Of a stretch of 64,000 bases of DNA, positions 8,084-16,465 are shown in pieces (within the stretch, counting starts at the first letter, position 1; the number at the start of each line of letters is the position of its first letter). Under the pieces are notes generated by a model. It worked only from the letters and a program-made list of their open reading frames with translations. It had not been told where the DNA came from and searched no databases. The stretch comes from Planctomycetota bacterium (GTDB lineage Bacteria; Planctomycetota; Planctomycetia; Pirellulales; Lacipirellulaceae): the NCBI GenBank assembly GCA_024278955.1, contig JAJRSE010000002.1, forward strand, positions 186,001 to 250,000. The letters run 5' to 3'. Both the position numbers and the translations under genes were made by a program.

Positions 8084-9358
8084 CTATTTCCCTTCGAGCC
8101 TCGCCCCAATCGCTACCAACACCTCCTCATCACTAGGCAGTTGGCTTTGTAGTACCGGTCGCAAGGGAATCGGCACTTCATCCATACGGTACGCCGTTCC
8201 TGCTCGGTGGATACCATAGGTGGCCGTTTTTACGTACACGTTACTCTCAAGCCTATTTGAGGCTTTCTGGTTATCCAAGACAATCGTAGGCACCCGGCTC
8301 AAATGCCGCTGGGCAGCTTCCGAGAGATTCGACGCTCCCTCGCTTCCAACCAGCAGCACCGCGTCTACTTCGCCCTGCTCAAGCAGCTCGTTCGCGGTGT
8401 ACTCTCCGGGGTTATATCGCGGATAACCTCGAGAAAAGTTCACACTAAAAGGATATCCGGTCTGCCAGCACAACACGCTAGCAGTTCCTGCGACATCGCC
8501 GGGAATTTGCATCCGCCGGGCAATCCATCGCGTATGGCCGTTTAGGTCGGTCACCAGTCGTAGTAAAGCTTCGACACTGGCATGGGGCACCGAAGTTTCC
8601 GTCAACCCGAGGCCAAAAAAGACGGCCCCATATCGACAAGTTTTCATTACCTCGACCAATTCAAGCAACTGCTCGCGAGGCACTCCCCCAATCGAATCCG
8701 CTTCAAGCGGTTCTCCCTTCAAAATCATGCGCAGAGCACAAAGCACTTCGAAATCGGTTCCAGGTTCCACTTGAATGAAACGATCTGCAATCTCCGCAGT
8801 CGTGGTGCGATTGATGTCGACCACCACGACGTGCCGATCGCTACGTCCCCCTGGCACAAACATGCCGCTCGCCTCGACACAGCGTTCCATATGCCGTGGG
8901 TGGCTCTCTAGCGGATTGCTGCCCCAATAGAGGACCAGATCGGCTCGATTCTTCACCTCACCCAACGAAGCGGTACTTTCGCCAACTGACTGGACCGCGA
9001 TAATCGACGGTGCGTGGCCCGTCGATGCTGTCGTGTCGAGGGTCGAACCCAGCTGGTCAGCCAACCGACATGCCGCTCGCAGGCCGGGAGTGCTGCTCGT
9101 CGACAATCCATAAATAAGAGGAGCACGGCTGTTTTGCAAAATGTCGGATGCTGCGGCGACCGCTTCTTCCATCGCCGCCGAAGCACCCTCGACCACGATC
9201 TCACCGTCTTCGTCAGCCGATTGATCGAGCAACCACGATTCGCTCAAAAAGCAGGCACGCTCGACCGCCGTAACATGTCCGTCGTCGACCTGTAATGAGA
9301 GGTCGTCACAGACGCAACCACAGACGGTGCAAGCAACATTTTCAAACAGTTGAGTCAC
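8084..9358 (-). CDS. fhcB: Formylmethanofuran dehydrogenase/formyltransferase-hydrolase subunit B
   Basis: A 424-residue homologue of archaeal FwdB/FmdB and bacterial FhcB, part of the tetrahydromethanopterin C1 pathway in which formyl groups are released as formate. Near the N-terminus CTVCGCVCDD gives Cys10, Cys13 and Cys17, with Cys36 further on, a plausible 4Fe-4S ligand set. LGEVKNRADLVLYWGSNP and HPRHMERC are characteristic of the family. Where archaeal FwdB, as I recall it, has a metal-binding Cys (a C-H-G-P-S motif), this protein reads TGHAPS, with Gly114 in place of Cys. GTG at 9358 directly precedes the conserved region; the reading frame is open to 9436, but the added 26 residues look non-coding. 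fhcC and fhcA lie nearby on the same strand. Confidence 0.85.
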   Translation of the reverse strand: MTQLFENVACTVCGCVCDDLSLQVDDGHVTAVERACFLSESWLLDQSADEDGEIVVEGASAAMEEAVAAASDILQNSRAPLIYGLSTSSTPGLRAACRLADQLGSTLDTTASTGHAPSIIAVQSVGESTASLGEVKNRADLVLYWGSNPLESHPRHMERCVEASGMFVPGGRSDRHVVVVDINRTTTAEIADRFIQVEPGTDFEVLCALRMILKGEPLEADSIGGVPREQLLELVEVMKTCRYGAVFFGLGLTETSVPHASVEALLRLVTDLNGHTRWIARRMQIPGDVAGTASVLCWQTGYPFSVNFSRGYPRYNPGEYTANELLEQGEVDAVLLVGSEGASNLSEAAQRHLSRVPTIVLDNQKASNRLESNVYVKTATYGIHRAGTAYRMDEVPIPLRPVLQSQLPSDEEVLVAIGARLEGK

Positions 9359-9859
9359 AAAAAATCGAACCACGCAAGGGCAGGGGAGGGTAGGAGGGGA
9401 AACCGCATTGTACCTCACTCTGATCGTGTTGCCCACCGACTTCGCTCTACAGCGCTAAGCCATTGGAACCACAACGGCACGACGAACACTACGCCCTCGT
9501 GAAAAATACAGGACAAACGAATTATGCAACGGCGTTTTGTAGAGTCGGAATTTTCAGAAAACAACAGGCCAATTTGTTGATCGAGGAAAAGTTATTGCAA
9601 CCGTTCATGAAAAAAAACAGGAAAAATAAACACAGAGGACGGAGAACACTGAGAAAGAAGTGGATGTTTTGTCATGCTTCGGTATTCCAAGGGGTGTCGA
9701 AGCATGAGTTAAGTGAACCCCCAGTATTCCTAGCTCTATTTCGTTCTGCCCGTCAAGTCTGGGCCACCTCAGTTTGAGGTGGCGTTGTAGAATTAGGCTT
9801 TGTTTCAAAACCCCTATTCCTCGCTAGAGATTCACTTACGCATGTCGTAATATAGTGGA
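9359..9859. other. Divergent intergenic region between fhcB and moeA
   Basis: No supported gene. The interval contains a perfect hairpin at 9763-9783 (GCCACCTCA, loop GTT, TGAGGTGGC) without a T-run, and an A-rich stretch with CACAGAGGACGGAGAACACT, a type of low-complexity repeat that recurs in degenerate form around 14500. Promoters for both flanking genes presumably lie here. Confidence 0.5.
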
Positions 9860-11131
9860 ATGTCAACTCCGCCTTGCCCACATCCAAATGCTGACGTCCG
9901 CATGCGCGGGTTTTCTGAACGTGCTTCTGTCGAGCAAGCTCTCGCCTGGCTCGATAACGAACTCGACAAGCTGGGCCAGCTCTCAAGCGAATCGGTTGCG
10001 CTCAGCCAAGCGGCTGGTCGAGTCCTTTTCGAAGACGTTACGAGCAAGGTCAACGTCCCCGACTTCAACCGAGCCATGATGGACGGATTCGGCGTGCTTG
10101 CCTCAGACCTTCAAGGCGCCTCTCCCGAGAATCCCCTCGCGCTGAATGTTGTCGGCGAATGCCTGCCGGGGCAAATCTTTCCCGAAGCAATTTCTGCTGG
10201 GCAAGCAGTGAAAATCATGACAGGCGCTCCCCTTCCGCTGGGAGTTGATGCCGTGTTGCCTGTCGAAAAAACGATGTCCCGTGGCTCTACGCTATTTGCC
10301 CTTGCTGAACTAGAACAGGGCAAAAATTTTGGTACCGTCGCCGAGGATATTTGCAGCGGAGAGGTCGTCCTTCATGCCGGTCGCATTTTGCGACCTCAAG
10401 ATCTAGGCGTTCTTTCGTCTATTGGCCATGGGAGCGTTTCGGTCATACGCCAGCCCAAAGTTCGCATCGTCGTTACGGGTGACGAACTCCTGCCTGCTGG
10501 GGCGGTGCCTGCTGGCTGCCAGATTGTCGACGCCAACGGGCCGATGCTTGCGGCGCTTGTCCATCGCGACTCGGGCATCGCCAACCACCCTGGCATCGTT
10601 GCCGACAATCGCGAAGCAATTCTCGAGGCGTTGCGCGACGAAGTTGATGTGGTGCTGGTCTCTGGCGGATCGAGCGTCGGACAAGAAGATCATGTTCCCA
10701 CCTTGTTGGCAGAGCACGGCGACCTCGCGATTCATGGTATCGCGATGCGGCCGGCCGGACCACTCGGAATGGGACGGCTCGACGGTCGACTCGTTTTTCT
10801 GCTTCCCGGTAACCCCGTTGCTTGCCTATGGGGCTACGATCTTTTTGCAGGCCGCGCCATTCGTCGGCTTGGCGGCAAGTCGCCTGAATGGCCTTATCGG
10901 AAAATTTCAGCGTGTTTGTCGTCCGGCATAAAATCGCCTACGGGTCGGCTCGACTACGTTCGCATAAAGTATGTTTGCAGAAAGCTCGAAGACAAACAGG
11001 TCGAACCTCTTGCCCGTAGCGGAGCCTCCGTGCTTAGCTCCACGACTCGCGCCGCAGGATTTATTGTTGTCCCTGCCGAGAGCCCTGGCTTAGATGCGGG
11101 CTCGGAAGTCGACGTTTTTCTTTACGACTAA
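9860..11131 (+). CDS. moeA: Molybdopterin molybdenumtransferase
   Basis: A 423-residue MoeA, which inserts molybdate into adenylylated molybdopterin in the cytoplasm. Diagnostic segments in order are NRAMMDGFGV, KIMTGAPLPLGVDAVLPVE, PKVRIVVTGDELLPAG, VDVVLVSGGSSVGQEDHV and RLVFLLPGNPVACLWGYDLF, followed by the C-terminal MoeA domain IV. The length is normal. It is convergent with fhcC, whose stop lies only 8 bases away. Its position between fhcB and fhcC suggests a link between Mo-cofactor supply and the C1 pathway, which is inference from neighbourhood only. Confidence 0.95.
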   Translation: MSTPPCPHPNADVRMRGFSERASVEQALAWLDNELDKLGQLSSESVALSQAAGRVLFEDVTSKVNVPDFNRAMMDGFGVLASDLQGASPENPLALNVVGECLPGQIFPEAISAGQAVKIMTGAPLPLGVDAVLPVEKTMSRGSTLFALAELEQGKNFGTVAEDICSGEVVLHAGRILRPQDLGVLSSIGHGSVSVIRQPKVRIVVTGDELLPAGAVPAGCQIVDANGPMLAALVHRDSGIANHPGIVADNREAILEALRDEVDVVLVSGGSSVGQEDHVPTLLAEHGDLAIHGIAMRPAGPLGMGRLDGRLVFLLPGNPVACLWGYDLFAGRAIRRLGGKSPEWPYRKISACLSSGIKSPTGRLDYVRIKYVCRKLEDKQVEPLARSGASVLSSTTRAAGFIVVPAESPGLDAGSEVDVFLYD

Positions 11132-11139
11132 GAATCGTG

Positions 11140-11967
11140 TTACGCCCCGCCGGTCCTTCGGACAAAGATTTCTCCCTTGCCCAGCGCTACCAAGTCGCCA
11201 CTGAATACCTCGAAGGCCTCATCCAAACCGCTCGTGTCGGCTGCGAACCCCTGGTTACGCAAATGTTTCAACATCAATGGCAACACTTGCAATCGCGACG
11301 TGCAAGCATAGCGAAAAGATGGCAACATGGCTGGTGGGTTAGGTCCCAGTAGCCCCAACGTGCCCCGACGCATTCCAGCGCCTGGCCGAATGCCACACTC
11401 GCCAAACACGAGCACCGTGCCGGCAATCATGTTGAATCCCAGCATGTCTCCTGCTCGCCCGCCAATCGCAATCATTCCGCGTCGCATCGTTAGTCCGATC
11501 TCGTTGCCCGCATCGCCCTCAATCAAAATCGTCCCGCCCGTCATTCCTTTTGGCGAGCCTCGATAGGCCGAGCCAACCAGATGTCCGGCATTGCCCTGCA
11601 CATGAATCAAGCCGTCACGCATCTCGGCGCCAACCCAACCGCCCGCATCGCCCTCAACACGAATCTCGCCACCGCACATCTCGGCGCCAATATGTCGCCC
11701 GCCAGAACCGTGAATATAAATCTCTCCTTCACGCATCTGGGCGCCAATCCAATGAACCCCCGATAAATTTCCCTCAAAGTCAAACCGCAAGTCACTCGGA
11801 TCGCCCTTTATCTGAAACATCTTGGCCAGGGGCAACTTTTCGTTGCCATGAAAAATTTCAAACTGTTCGATCTCAGCAAGCGATTTTCCTTGGGCCCAGC
11901 TAGGCGTGAATCCTTCGATTTCAACAGGAACCGAAGTTTGGCCGGTGTAAGTAAGTGTAAGAGCCAT
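11140..11967 (-). CDS. fhcC: Formylmethanofuran dehydrogenase/formyltransferase-hydrolase subunit C
   Basis: A 275-residue protein made largely of a GXXGXXXG beta-helix shared with FwdC/FhcC and the C-terminal domain of glutamate synthase. The repeats are plain: GVHWIGAQMREGEIYIHG, RHIGAEMCGGEIRVEG, GWVGAEMRDGLIHVQG and NEIGLTMRRGMIAIGG. Subunit C scaffolds the complex and holds the A and D subunits in FwdABCD/FhcABCD. The N-terminal about 60 residues and a C-terminal tail of about 50 complete the normal architecture. The ATG start is divergent from mobA across 91 bases. The formyltransferase subunit gene fhcD is not in this window. Confidence 0.9.
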   Translation of the reverse strand: MALTLTYTGQTSVPVEIEGFTPSWAQGKSLAEIEQFEIFHGNEKLPLAKMFQIKGDPSDLRFDFEGNLSGVHWIGAQMREGEIYIHGSGGRHIGAEMCGGEIRVEGDAGGWVGAEMRDGLIHVQGNAGHLVGSAYRGSPKGMTGGTILIEGDAGNEIGLTMRRGMIAIGGRAGDMLGFNMIAGTVLVFGECGIRPGAGMRRGTLGLLGPNPPAMLPSFRYACTSRLQVLPLMLKHLRNQGFAADTSGLDEAFEVFSGDLVALGKGEIFVRRTGGA

Positions 11968-12058
11968 GCTATGATGAGAATTGCAAAAAAGAACCGAAGA
12001 CAGTCGCGACCTAACAGGTCGCCGGAGCTAACAACAGTTTACCGGGAGTCGAAGCCCT

Positions 12059-12667
12059 ATGCGAGGTGCGATTATTCTATGTGGAGGCAAATCTTCGCGT
12101 ATGGGGCTGCCGAAAACCAAGTTGCCTTTCGGCGACGAACTCATGCTGCAACGCGTCGTACGTCTTGTGAGCGAAGTCCCGCGTCTAGAGCACCTCGTTG
12201 TCGTAGCTGCTGAAGAACAAGAGCTGCCTCCGCTGCCTGCCGACGTACAAATTGCCCGCGACGCCCAACCAGACCGTGGCCCGCTTGAAGGCCTCGCAGC
12301 AGGCCTCGCCGCGTTGGCAACAACTTGCGAAGCCGTCTACGCCACCGGTTGCGATGTTCCGCTGCTCGTCCCCGCGTTTGTCGAACAGATGTTCGAGTTT
12401 CTCGGCGATCACAAAATTGTCGTCCCGAAAGAGGGGGGATTCTATCATCCGCTCGCAGCCGTTTACCGAACCTCGGTGCTCGCCAAAGTCCAGCAACTCC
12501 TCAATGCCGATCGAAGGCAGCTTTTTTCCCTGTTCGAGCAAGTCGACACTCGCGAAGTCTCGATCGACGAGTTACGAACCGTTGATCCCCGCCTTCTTTC
12601 GCTGACCAACCTCAACACGCCAGACGATTACCACAACGCGCTGCGCAGTCAGAGCCTCGGCCGCTAG
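12059..12667 (+). CDS. mobA: Molybdenum cofactor guanylyltransferase
   Basis: A 202-residue nucleotidyltransferase that adds GMP to Mo-molybdopterin to make the MGD cofactor. The N-terminal signature MRGAIILCGGKSSRMGLPKT is typical, followed by DAQPDRGPLEGLAAGL and the metal-site region VYATGCDVPLLVPAFVEQM. A GGGAG sequence precedes the ATG. The length fits the family (about 190-210). It stands between fhcC and fhcA on the opposite strand. It implies that the cell makes a guanylylated Mo cofactor, but which enzyme uses it cannot be told from this window. Confidence 0.93.
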   Translation: MRGAIILCGGKSSRMGLPKTKLPFGDELMLQRVVRLVSEVPRLEHLVVVAAEEQELPPLPADVQIARDAQPDRGPLEGLAAGLAALATTCEAVYATGCDVPLLVPAFVEQMFEFLGDHKIVVPKEGGFYHPLAAVYRTSVLAKVQQLLNADRRQLFSLFEQVDTREVSIDELRTVDPRLLSLTNLNTPDDYHNALRSQSLGR

Positions 12668-12669
12668 AG

Positions 12670-12814
12670 ACAAAGCACTAGTAGTCTACCGTAGCTCAAT
12701 TTTCGAGTTGGGTGCCACTGCTGGCTTGTCCAGCAGTGCGAAGCGGGTACCAGGCGTCCACTGCTGGACAAGCCAGCAGTGGCACCCGAAAACCAAGCAG
12801 CTGTGGAATACTAG
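12670..12814 (+). repeat. Dispersed palindromic element, copy A
   Basis: A perfect 29-base inverted repeat (12710-12738 with 12759-12787) encloses the 20-base loop CGAAGCGGGTACCAGGCGTC. Each arm is itself a palindrome (CACTGCTGG, CTTGT, CCAGCAGTG), so a cruciform is possible. Outer flanks run to CTAGTA at 12678 and TACTAG at 12809. The 12-mer ACAAAGCACTAG marks the left edge. Compared with copies B and C, the sequence between CTAGTA and TACTAG is inverted. It lies between the convergent genes mobA and fhcA. Confidence 0.9.
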
Positions 12815-12823
12815 AAAACGGTG

Positions 12824-14485
12824 TTATACGGTTTCGATGATCTCGGGGTCGTGTAAATAGCTCGCATCTACCGGGTAGTTTTGCCATTGGATTGAGTAAT
12901 ACTTCTCAAACCACTCTTGGATATCTGTTTCAACTTCGACATCGTACGACGGCGCTACGTGCAGCGTTTTGCCAATTCGCGAGTCTCGTACTTCACCTTG
13001 CTCAACAATTACTTCGCCCGACTTGATGACCAATCGTGGCATCTCGAACATGGTCTCTTTGTTCTCGTGTGGCGTGTAAACCGTGATGTCGGCATCTGCG
13101 CCAGGGCCAAGGTGGCCCTTGTTCAACAGGCTTAGAATTCGAGCCGGGCCAGCCCGTGTGATAATTGCAATTTCGTTGAGCGTGTATTCTCGTTGCAAAT
13201 CGACAAGGGTCGAGCGTTTGCCAATTAACGGGTGGCAAGTTTTGAGCACATCTTGCCGATAGGTTCGGTCCATCAGAAAGCGAATGATCTGCGGATAAGC
13301 CAAGAACGATCCTCCGTTGGGATGATCGGTACTCATCACCACTTGCCAGGGATTTTCGACCAGCAAATACCATTCGAGCCCAATCGCCCACTGCAACGCA
13401 TGTACTAGCGACTTGTTTTTGTACTTGATGGGCGTGATGCCGCAGCCGGCTTCCATTTCGGTATCGCAACTAAACCATTTCGCGCCGTAGATATTGGAGA
13501 GGAAGTAGCCGAGCGGCCCATCGCCGGTCATGCTCGTCGTCTCGCCAAAGAGCACTTGGCCTACGTCGACGGTGATATTTGGGTGCGAATTCACATAGTC
13601 GGATAGTTCGACGACTTTGCTATTAAAAGTATTCTCATCTCCTTCGCCGCCCCCATAGCTATGAAACTGAATATGCGTCAAATGTCCTCGGCGTCCTTCG
13701 AGCGATCGCATCGTCTCGAGCGTGGTTTCCCAATTGCCGGGCATCCCCAAATTGTTGCAGTGAATATGAACCGGGTGCGGTAGCCCAAGCTCCTGTGCCG
13801 CTTGGGCCACCTGGCTAATAATCTGTCGCGGTGTGACCTCAAAGTGGTCGATCACCGTATCAAGTCCCGAAACGTTTCCTGCCTGCTGGTGCTTCCAAAC
13901 TTCAACTCCGCCCGGATTGACCAACTTCGGTGCGTACCCTTTGGTCGCGGTCAAAAGCCAAGCGATAAAGGCTTTTAGTTTTTGCGGCTCATTCTTCTGA
14001 ATCGATTGCATCACATAGTGATTGTTGCCCATCAGCACATAAAAACCCTTGTCTAAACAGGGCGTGTCATCGAACTCTTCATGTGCATGTCGAGCACCGA
14101 GCGGCGGAATTGCCGCGTCGAAGGCGGTTGTGTAACCCATGCCGGCATACTTGTAACCGGTGGCAAACGTGCTGGGCACACTGCCCATCGTGCCGCTACG
14201 TGTTACGTCGGTACGATGGATCACTTCGGACTTTCGTTTTTCCTCCGGCCGCATTTTCCGGGCCGTGTTGACTTTTGGCCCTGCAATATGGCAATGCATA
14301 TCAATGCCGCCGGGCATCACAACCAACCCCTCTGCGTCGATTGTCCGCGTGGGCTTGGTGCTCAGATCTTTCGGGGCAGCAATAATTCGCCCGCCCTCGA
14401 TCCAAATGTCACGCACCTCGCCGTCGATTCCATTGGCCGGATCGTGGAGGGTGCCGTTCGAGATTTTGATCAAATCGTCGGTCAT
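12824..14485 (-). CDS. fhcA: Formylmethanofuran dehydrogenase/formyltransferase-hydrolase subunit A
   Basis: A 553-residue amidohydrolase-fold subunit. It starts MTDDLIKISNGTLHDPANGI, followed by the metal-binding strand VVMPGGIDMHCHIAGPKVNT with its HxH pair. Further metal-site histidines are likely in PVHIHCNNLGMPGN and HLTHIQFHSYGG, and STDHPNGGSFLAYPQIIRFL supplies the catalytic Asp region. In FwdA/FhcA this site interconverts formylmethanofuran with formate. In bacteria the complex works as a formyl hydrolase in formaldehyde oxidation. The length is normal. It is separated from fhcC by mobA on the other strand and by repeat copy A, so it is not in one operon with fhcC. Confidence 0.92.
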   Translation of the reverse strand: MTDDLIKISNGTLHDPANGIDGEVRDIWIEGGRIIAAPKDLSTKPTRTIDAEGLVVMPGGIDMHCHIAGPKVNTARKMRPEEKRKSEVIHRTDVTRSGTMGSVPSTFATGYKYAGMGYTTAFDAAIPPLGARHAHEEFDDTPCLDKGFYVLMGNNHYVMQSIQKNEPQKLKAFIAWLLTATKGYAPKLVNPGGVEVWKHQQAGNVSGLDTVIDHFEVTPRQIISQVAQAAQELGLPHPVHIHCNNLGMPGNWETTLETMRSLEGRRGHLTHIQFHSYGGGEGDENTFNSKVVELSDYVNSHPNITVDVGQVLFGETTSMTGDGPLGYFLSNIYGAKWFSCDTEMEAGCGITPIKYKNKSLVHALQWAIGLEWYLLVENPWQVVMSTDHPNGGSFLAYPQIIRFLMDRTYRQDVLKTCHPLIGKRSTLVDLQREYTLNEIAIITRAGPARILSLLNKGHLGPGADADITVYTPHENKETMFEMPRLVIKSGEVIVEQGEVRDSRIGKTLHVAPSYDVEVETDIQEWFEKYYSIQWQNYPVDASYLHDPEIIETV

Positions 14486-14928
14486 AAAAAATTCTCAGCA
14501 GAGAGATCGAGGACGCAGAGTCGTTGAAAGGTAACAGAAAAAAACGTTCCTTAGAACTTTATTTTTTCGGCGTCGCTGCGAGATTTATTCAATGGAAAAC
14601 TAGTTGGAAGGTGCCGTGAATTGCCTTTACCGATTGTCTGGAATCGCTAGCACTTCAGAATCACACGAAAGCGGGGATCCAAAGGCTGGCCATGGCAAGA
14701 TACCCAGGGCACGAAAAAAGAGAAAATCTCGCTCGTTGCTGTTGTACCGCAGCAACGGACGACGGGAGCCGAGGCTCCAGTTTTATTGGCAGGAAATCGC
14801 CAAGCTTCTATTATGTCGGCTAACAGCCCTGCGCTCAACCTTCTAAGCGGAGCTAGCAGGGCGATTGCCTCGTCGTTTTCTTTGAACCACCAAGGGGCCG
14901 CCAAAAGGAATGAAAAACAAGAAGGTTC
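14486..14928. other. Intergenic region without a supported gene
   Basis: About 440 bases between two minus-strand genes. Short ORFs here have no family resemblance. The segment near 14495-14520 (AGAGATCGAGGACGCAGAG) resembles the low-complexity repeat seen near 9640. The fhcA promoter should lie in the left part. I see no terminator or RNA gene. Confidence 0.45.
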
Positions 14929-16203
14929 TTACCTTCGTCGGCGAAAAGCGGTTCCATACAGGGCCGCACAACTCACAAGCAACAGCAGCGTGCTAGGCTC
15001 TGGCACCGCCTGCATTGCGACGTCAAGCTGGTAAAACTGCGCCGCATTTTGTGCTCCAGTGATTCTAACAAAGTAATCTCCGGGCGAAGCGATTGCAAAA
15101 TTGCTGATTTGCTCGGTTGCCCCGATTGGCTGGCCACCGGCTGCCTGCAAGACCGAAGTTCCGTCGGTGTCATAGAGAGTCAGCGTCAGATCGCTCAACG
15201 CAGAAGTGACCAACGGCGACTGAGTCCCCCCCTGGGCACCTTCTTGATAGGTAGGGCCAAGCGGGGTGAGTGTCAAATCCACGAGTCCAGCGGCCGATAC
15301 GGTGAAGCGAAAAAAGTCGGTGTCGGAGTTGTCGTCGATACTTAAAAAATCGATTTGGTCCGGGGCTATGGCCGTGCTTACCGCGTCCACGCCCCTGGAA
15401 ATCGAGTTCCCTGGCAAGAGGCTCCCAAGCAAAGTTGCGTTAAGAAAACTATCGTTTCCCCCATTTTCTTCGTTTGCATCTCCATACAAACGATGGGCTC
15501 CCAAGATATCATCAAGCTGCGGTCCGTCGAAGCTGCTTGCCAAGAAAGGCTCCAACAAAAAGTTTGCGTTGGAGGAATCTACGTGGTTGAGCCCAAAACC
15601 GTGCGCTATTTCATGCATCATCATGTTGCGAAAGAGACGAAAATTGTTGGTTGAGTTACTCCAGCGATTTACTTCGTCGGTGTCGATGACCATATCTCCA
15701 CCCGGTGGGAAAAAATTGAAAGCCAGGAATGTCGGACTCGTCTGTCCATCAATCGAGTAACCACCAATTCGTTGATCGCCACGAACACCTAGTATGCCCC
15801 GAGCATTGAACGACGAAGAGACGGGAGCGCCATCGTCATTGGGCTCGTATTGGTAGTCGATGCCCGAGACCGCATCCCAACGCTCGAAAGCCGACTCCAT
15901 CAAAGAAAACCAAGTCCGCTGCGTCAGGTCGGAGCCCCCAGGGCTTGCACCAGAGTGGTGAACACCGTCTAGAAATGTAATTAAATTGCTGGGAGCCGAA
16001 GGAGCACCTAGCCCCGCAGGAAGAATCGTCCCATCTGGTGGCACACTCCAGGTAAGCTGGACCGGGGCACCCAAACTCGAACTTCCCGAAGCAGTATTAG
16101 ACCAGCCAGAACCGAATAGCCGATACGCGTATAAATCCCCGACCTCAGTCGTTGCCAACAGCAACACTGCTAGAAGAAGAGAAACCAGATTTTTCTTGGG
16201 CAT
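14929..16203 (-). CDS. PEP-CTERM matrixin-type zinc metalloprotease
   Basis: A 424-residue secreted protein. It has a signal peptide (NLVSLLLAVLLLATTEVGD) and a metzincin catalytic motif HEIAHGFGLNH at about residues 197-207, which fits HExxHxxGxxH. After it come a beta-rich pre-peptidase-like domain (DTDFFRFTVSAAGLVDLTL to PGDYFVRITG) and a PEP-CTERM tail VPEPSTLLLLV followed by RRRR. PEP-CTERM proteins are cut by an exosortase and sent to the surface or extracellular matrix. An in-frame GTG at 16212 is possible; ATG at 16203 with AGGTGAAG just upstream is preferred. Substrate unknown. Confidence 0.87.
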   Translation of the reverse strand: MPKKNLVSLLLAVLLLATTEVGDLYAYRLFGSGWSNTASGSSSLGAPVQLTWSVPPDGTILPAGLGAPSAPSNLITFLDGVHHSGASPGGSDLTQRTWFSLMESAFERWDAVSGIDYQYEPNDDGAPVSSSFNARGILGVRGDQRIGGYSIDGQTSPTFLAFNFFPPGGDMVIDTDEVNRWSNSTNNFRLFRNMMMHEIAHGFGLNHVDSSNANFLLEPFLASSFDGPQLDDILGAHRLYGDANEENGGNDSFLNATLLGSLLPGNSISRGVDAVSTAIAPDQIDFLSIDDNSDTDFFRFTVSAAGLVDLTLTPLGPTYQEGAQGGTQSPLVTSALSDLTLTLYDTDGTSVLQAAGGQPIGATEQISNFAIASPGDYFVRITGAQNAAQFYQLDVAMQAVPEPSTLLLLVSCAALYGTAFRRRR

Positions 16204-16465
16204 TAGCTTCACCTATGTCAAAAGCCGACTGAGTCGGTATGCCTCGCCTGCAAACACCACCTTTTGCTTGCAGCCGAATGAATCTTCGAGGAGAGCAACG
16301 AGATCTTTTCGCAGCTAATTTGAACTAGGAGCACCTTCGCCCCGAGGGACACTGCCCTTATACTAGAGTAATCTGAGGTACCAAGCGGGGCAAGTCTCTG
16401 GCAAGGGCTCCGCTCTATATTTCGGAATGTGCTGAAAAAACAAGCTTTACGGATAACCACGATCA

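Noticed and set aside
9463-9777. 104-codon ORF between fhcB and moeA
   Set aside because: Low-complexity Lys/Arg-rich sequence spanning a hairpin and repeat-like DNA.
12670-12814. Insertion sequence or transposon, because of terminal inverted repeats
   Set aside because: The element is about 140 bases with no ORF. A non-autonomous repeat is possible, but nothing shows active transposition.
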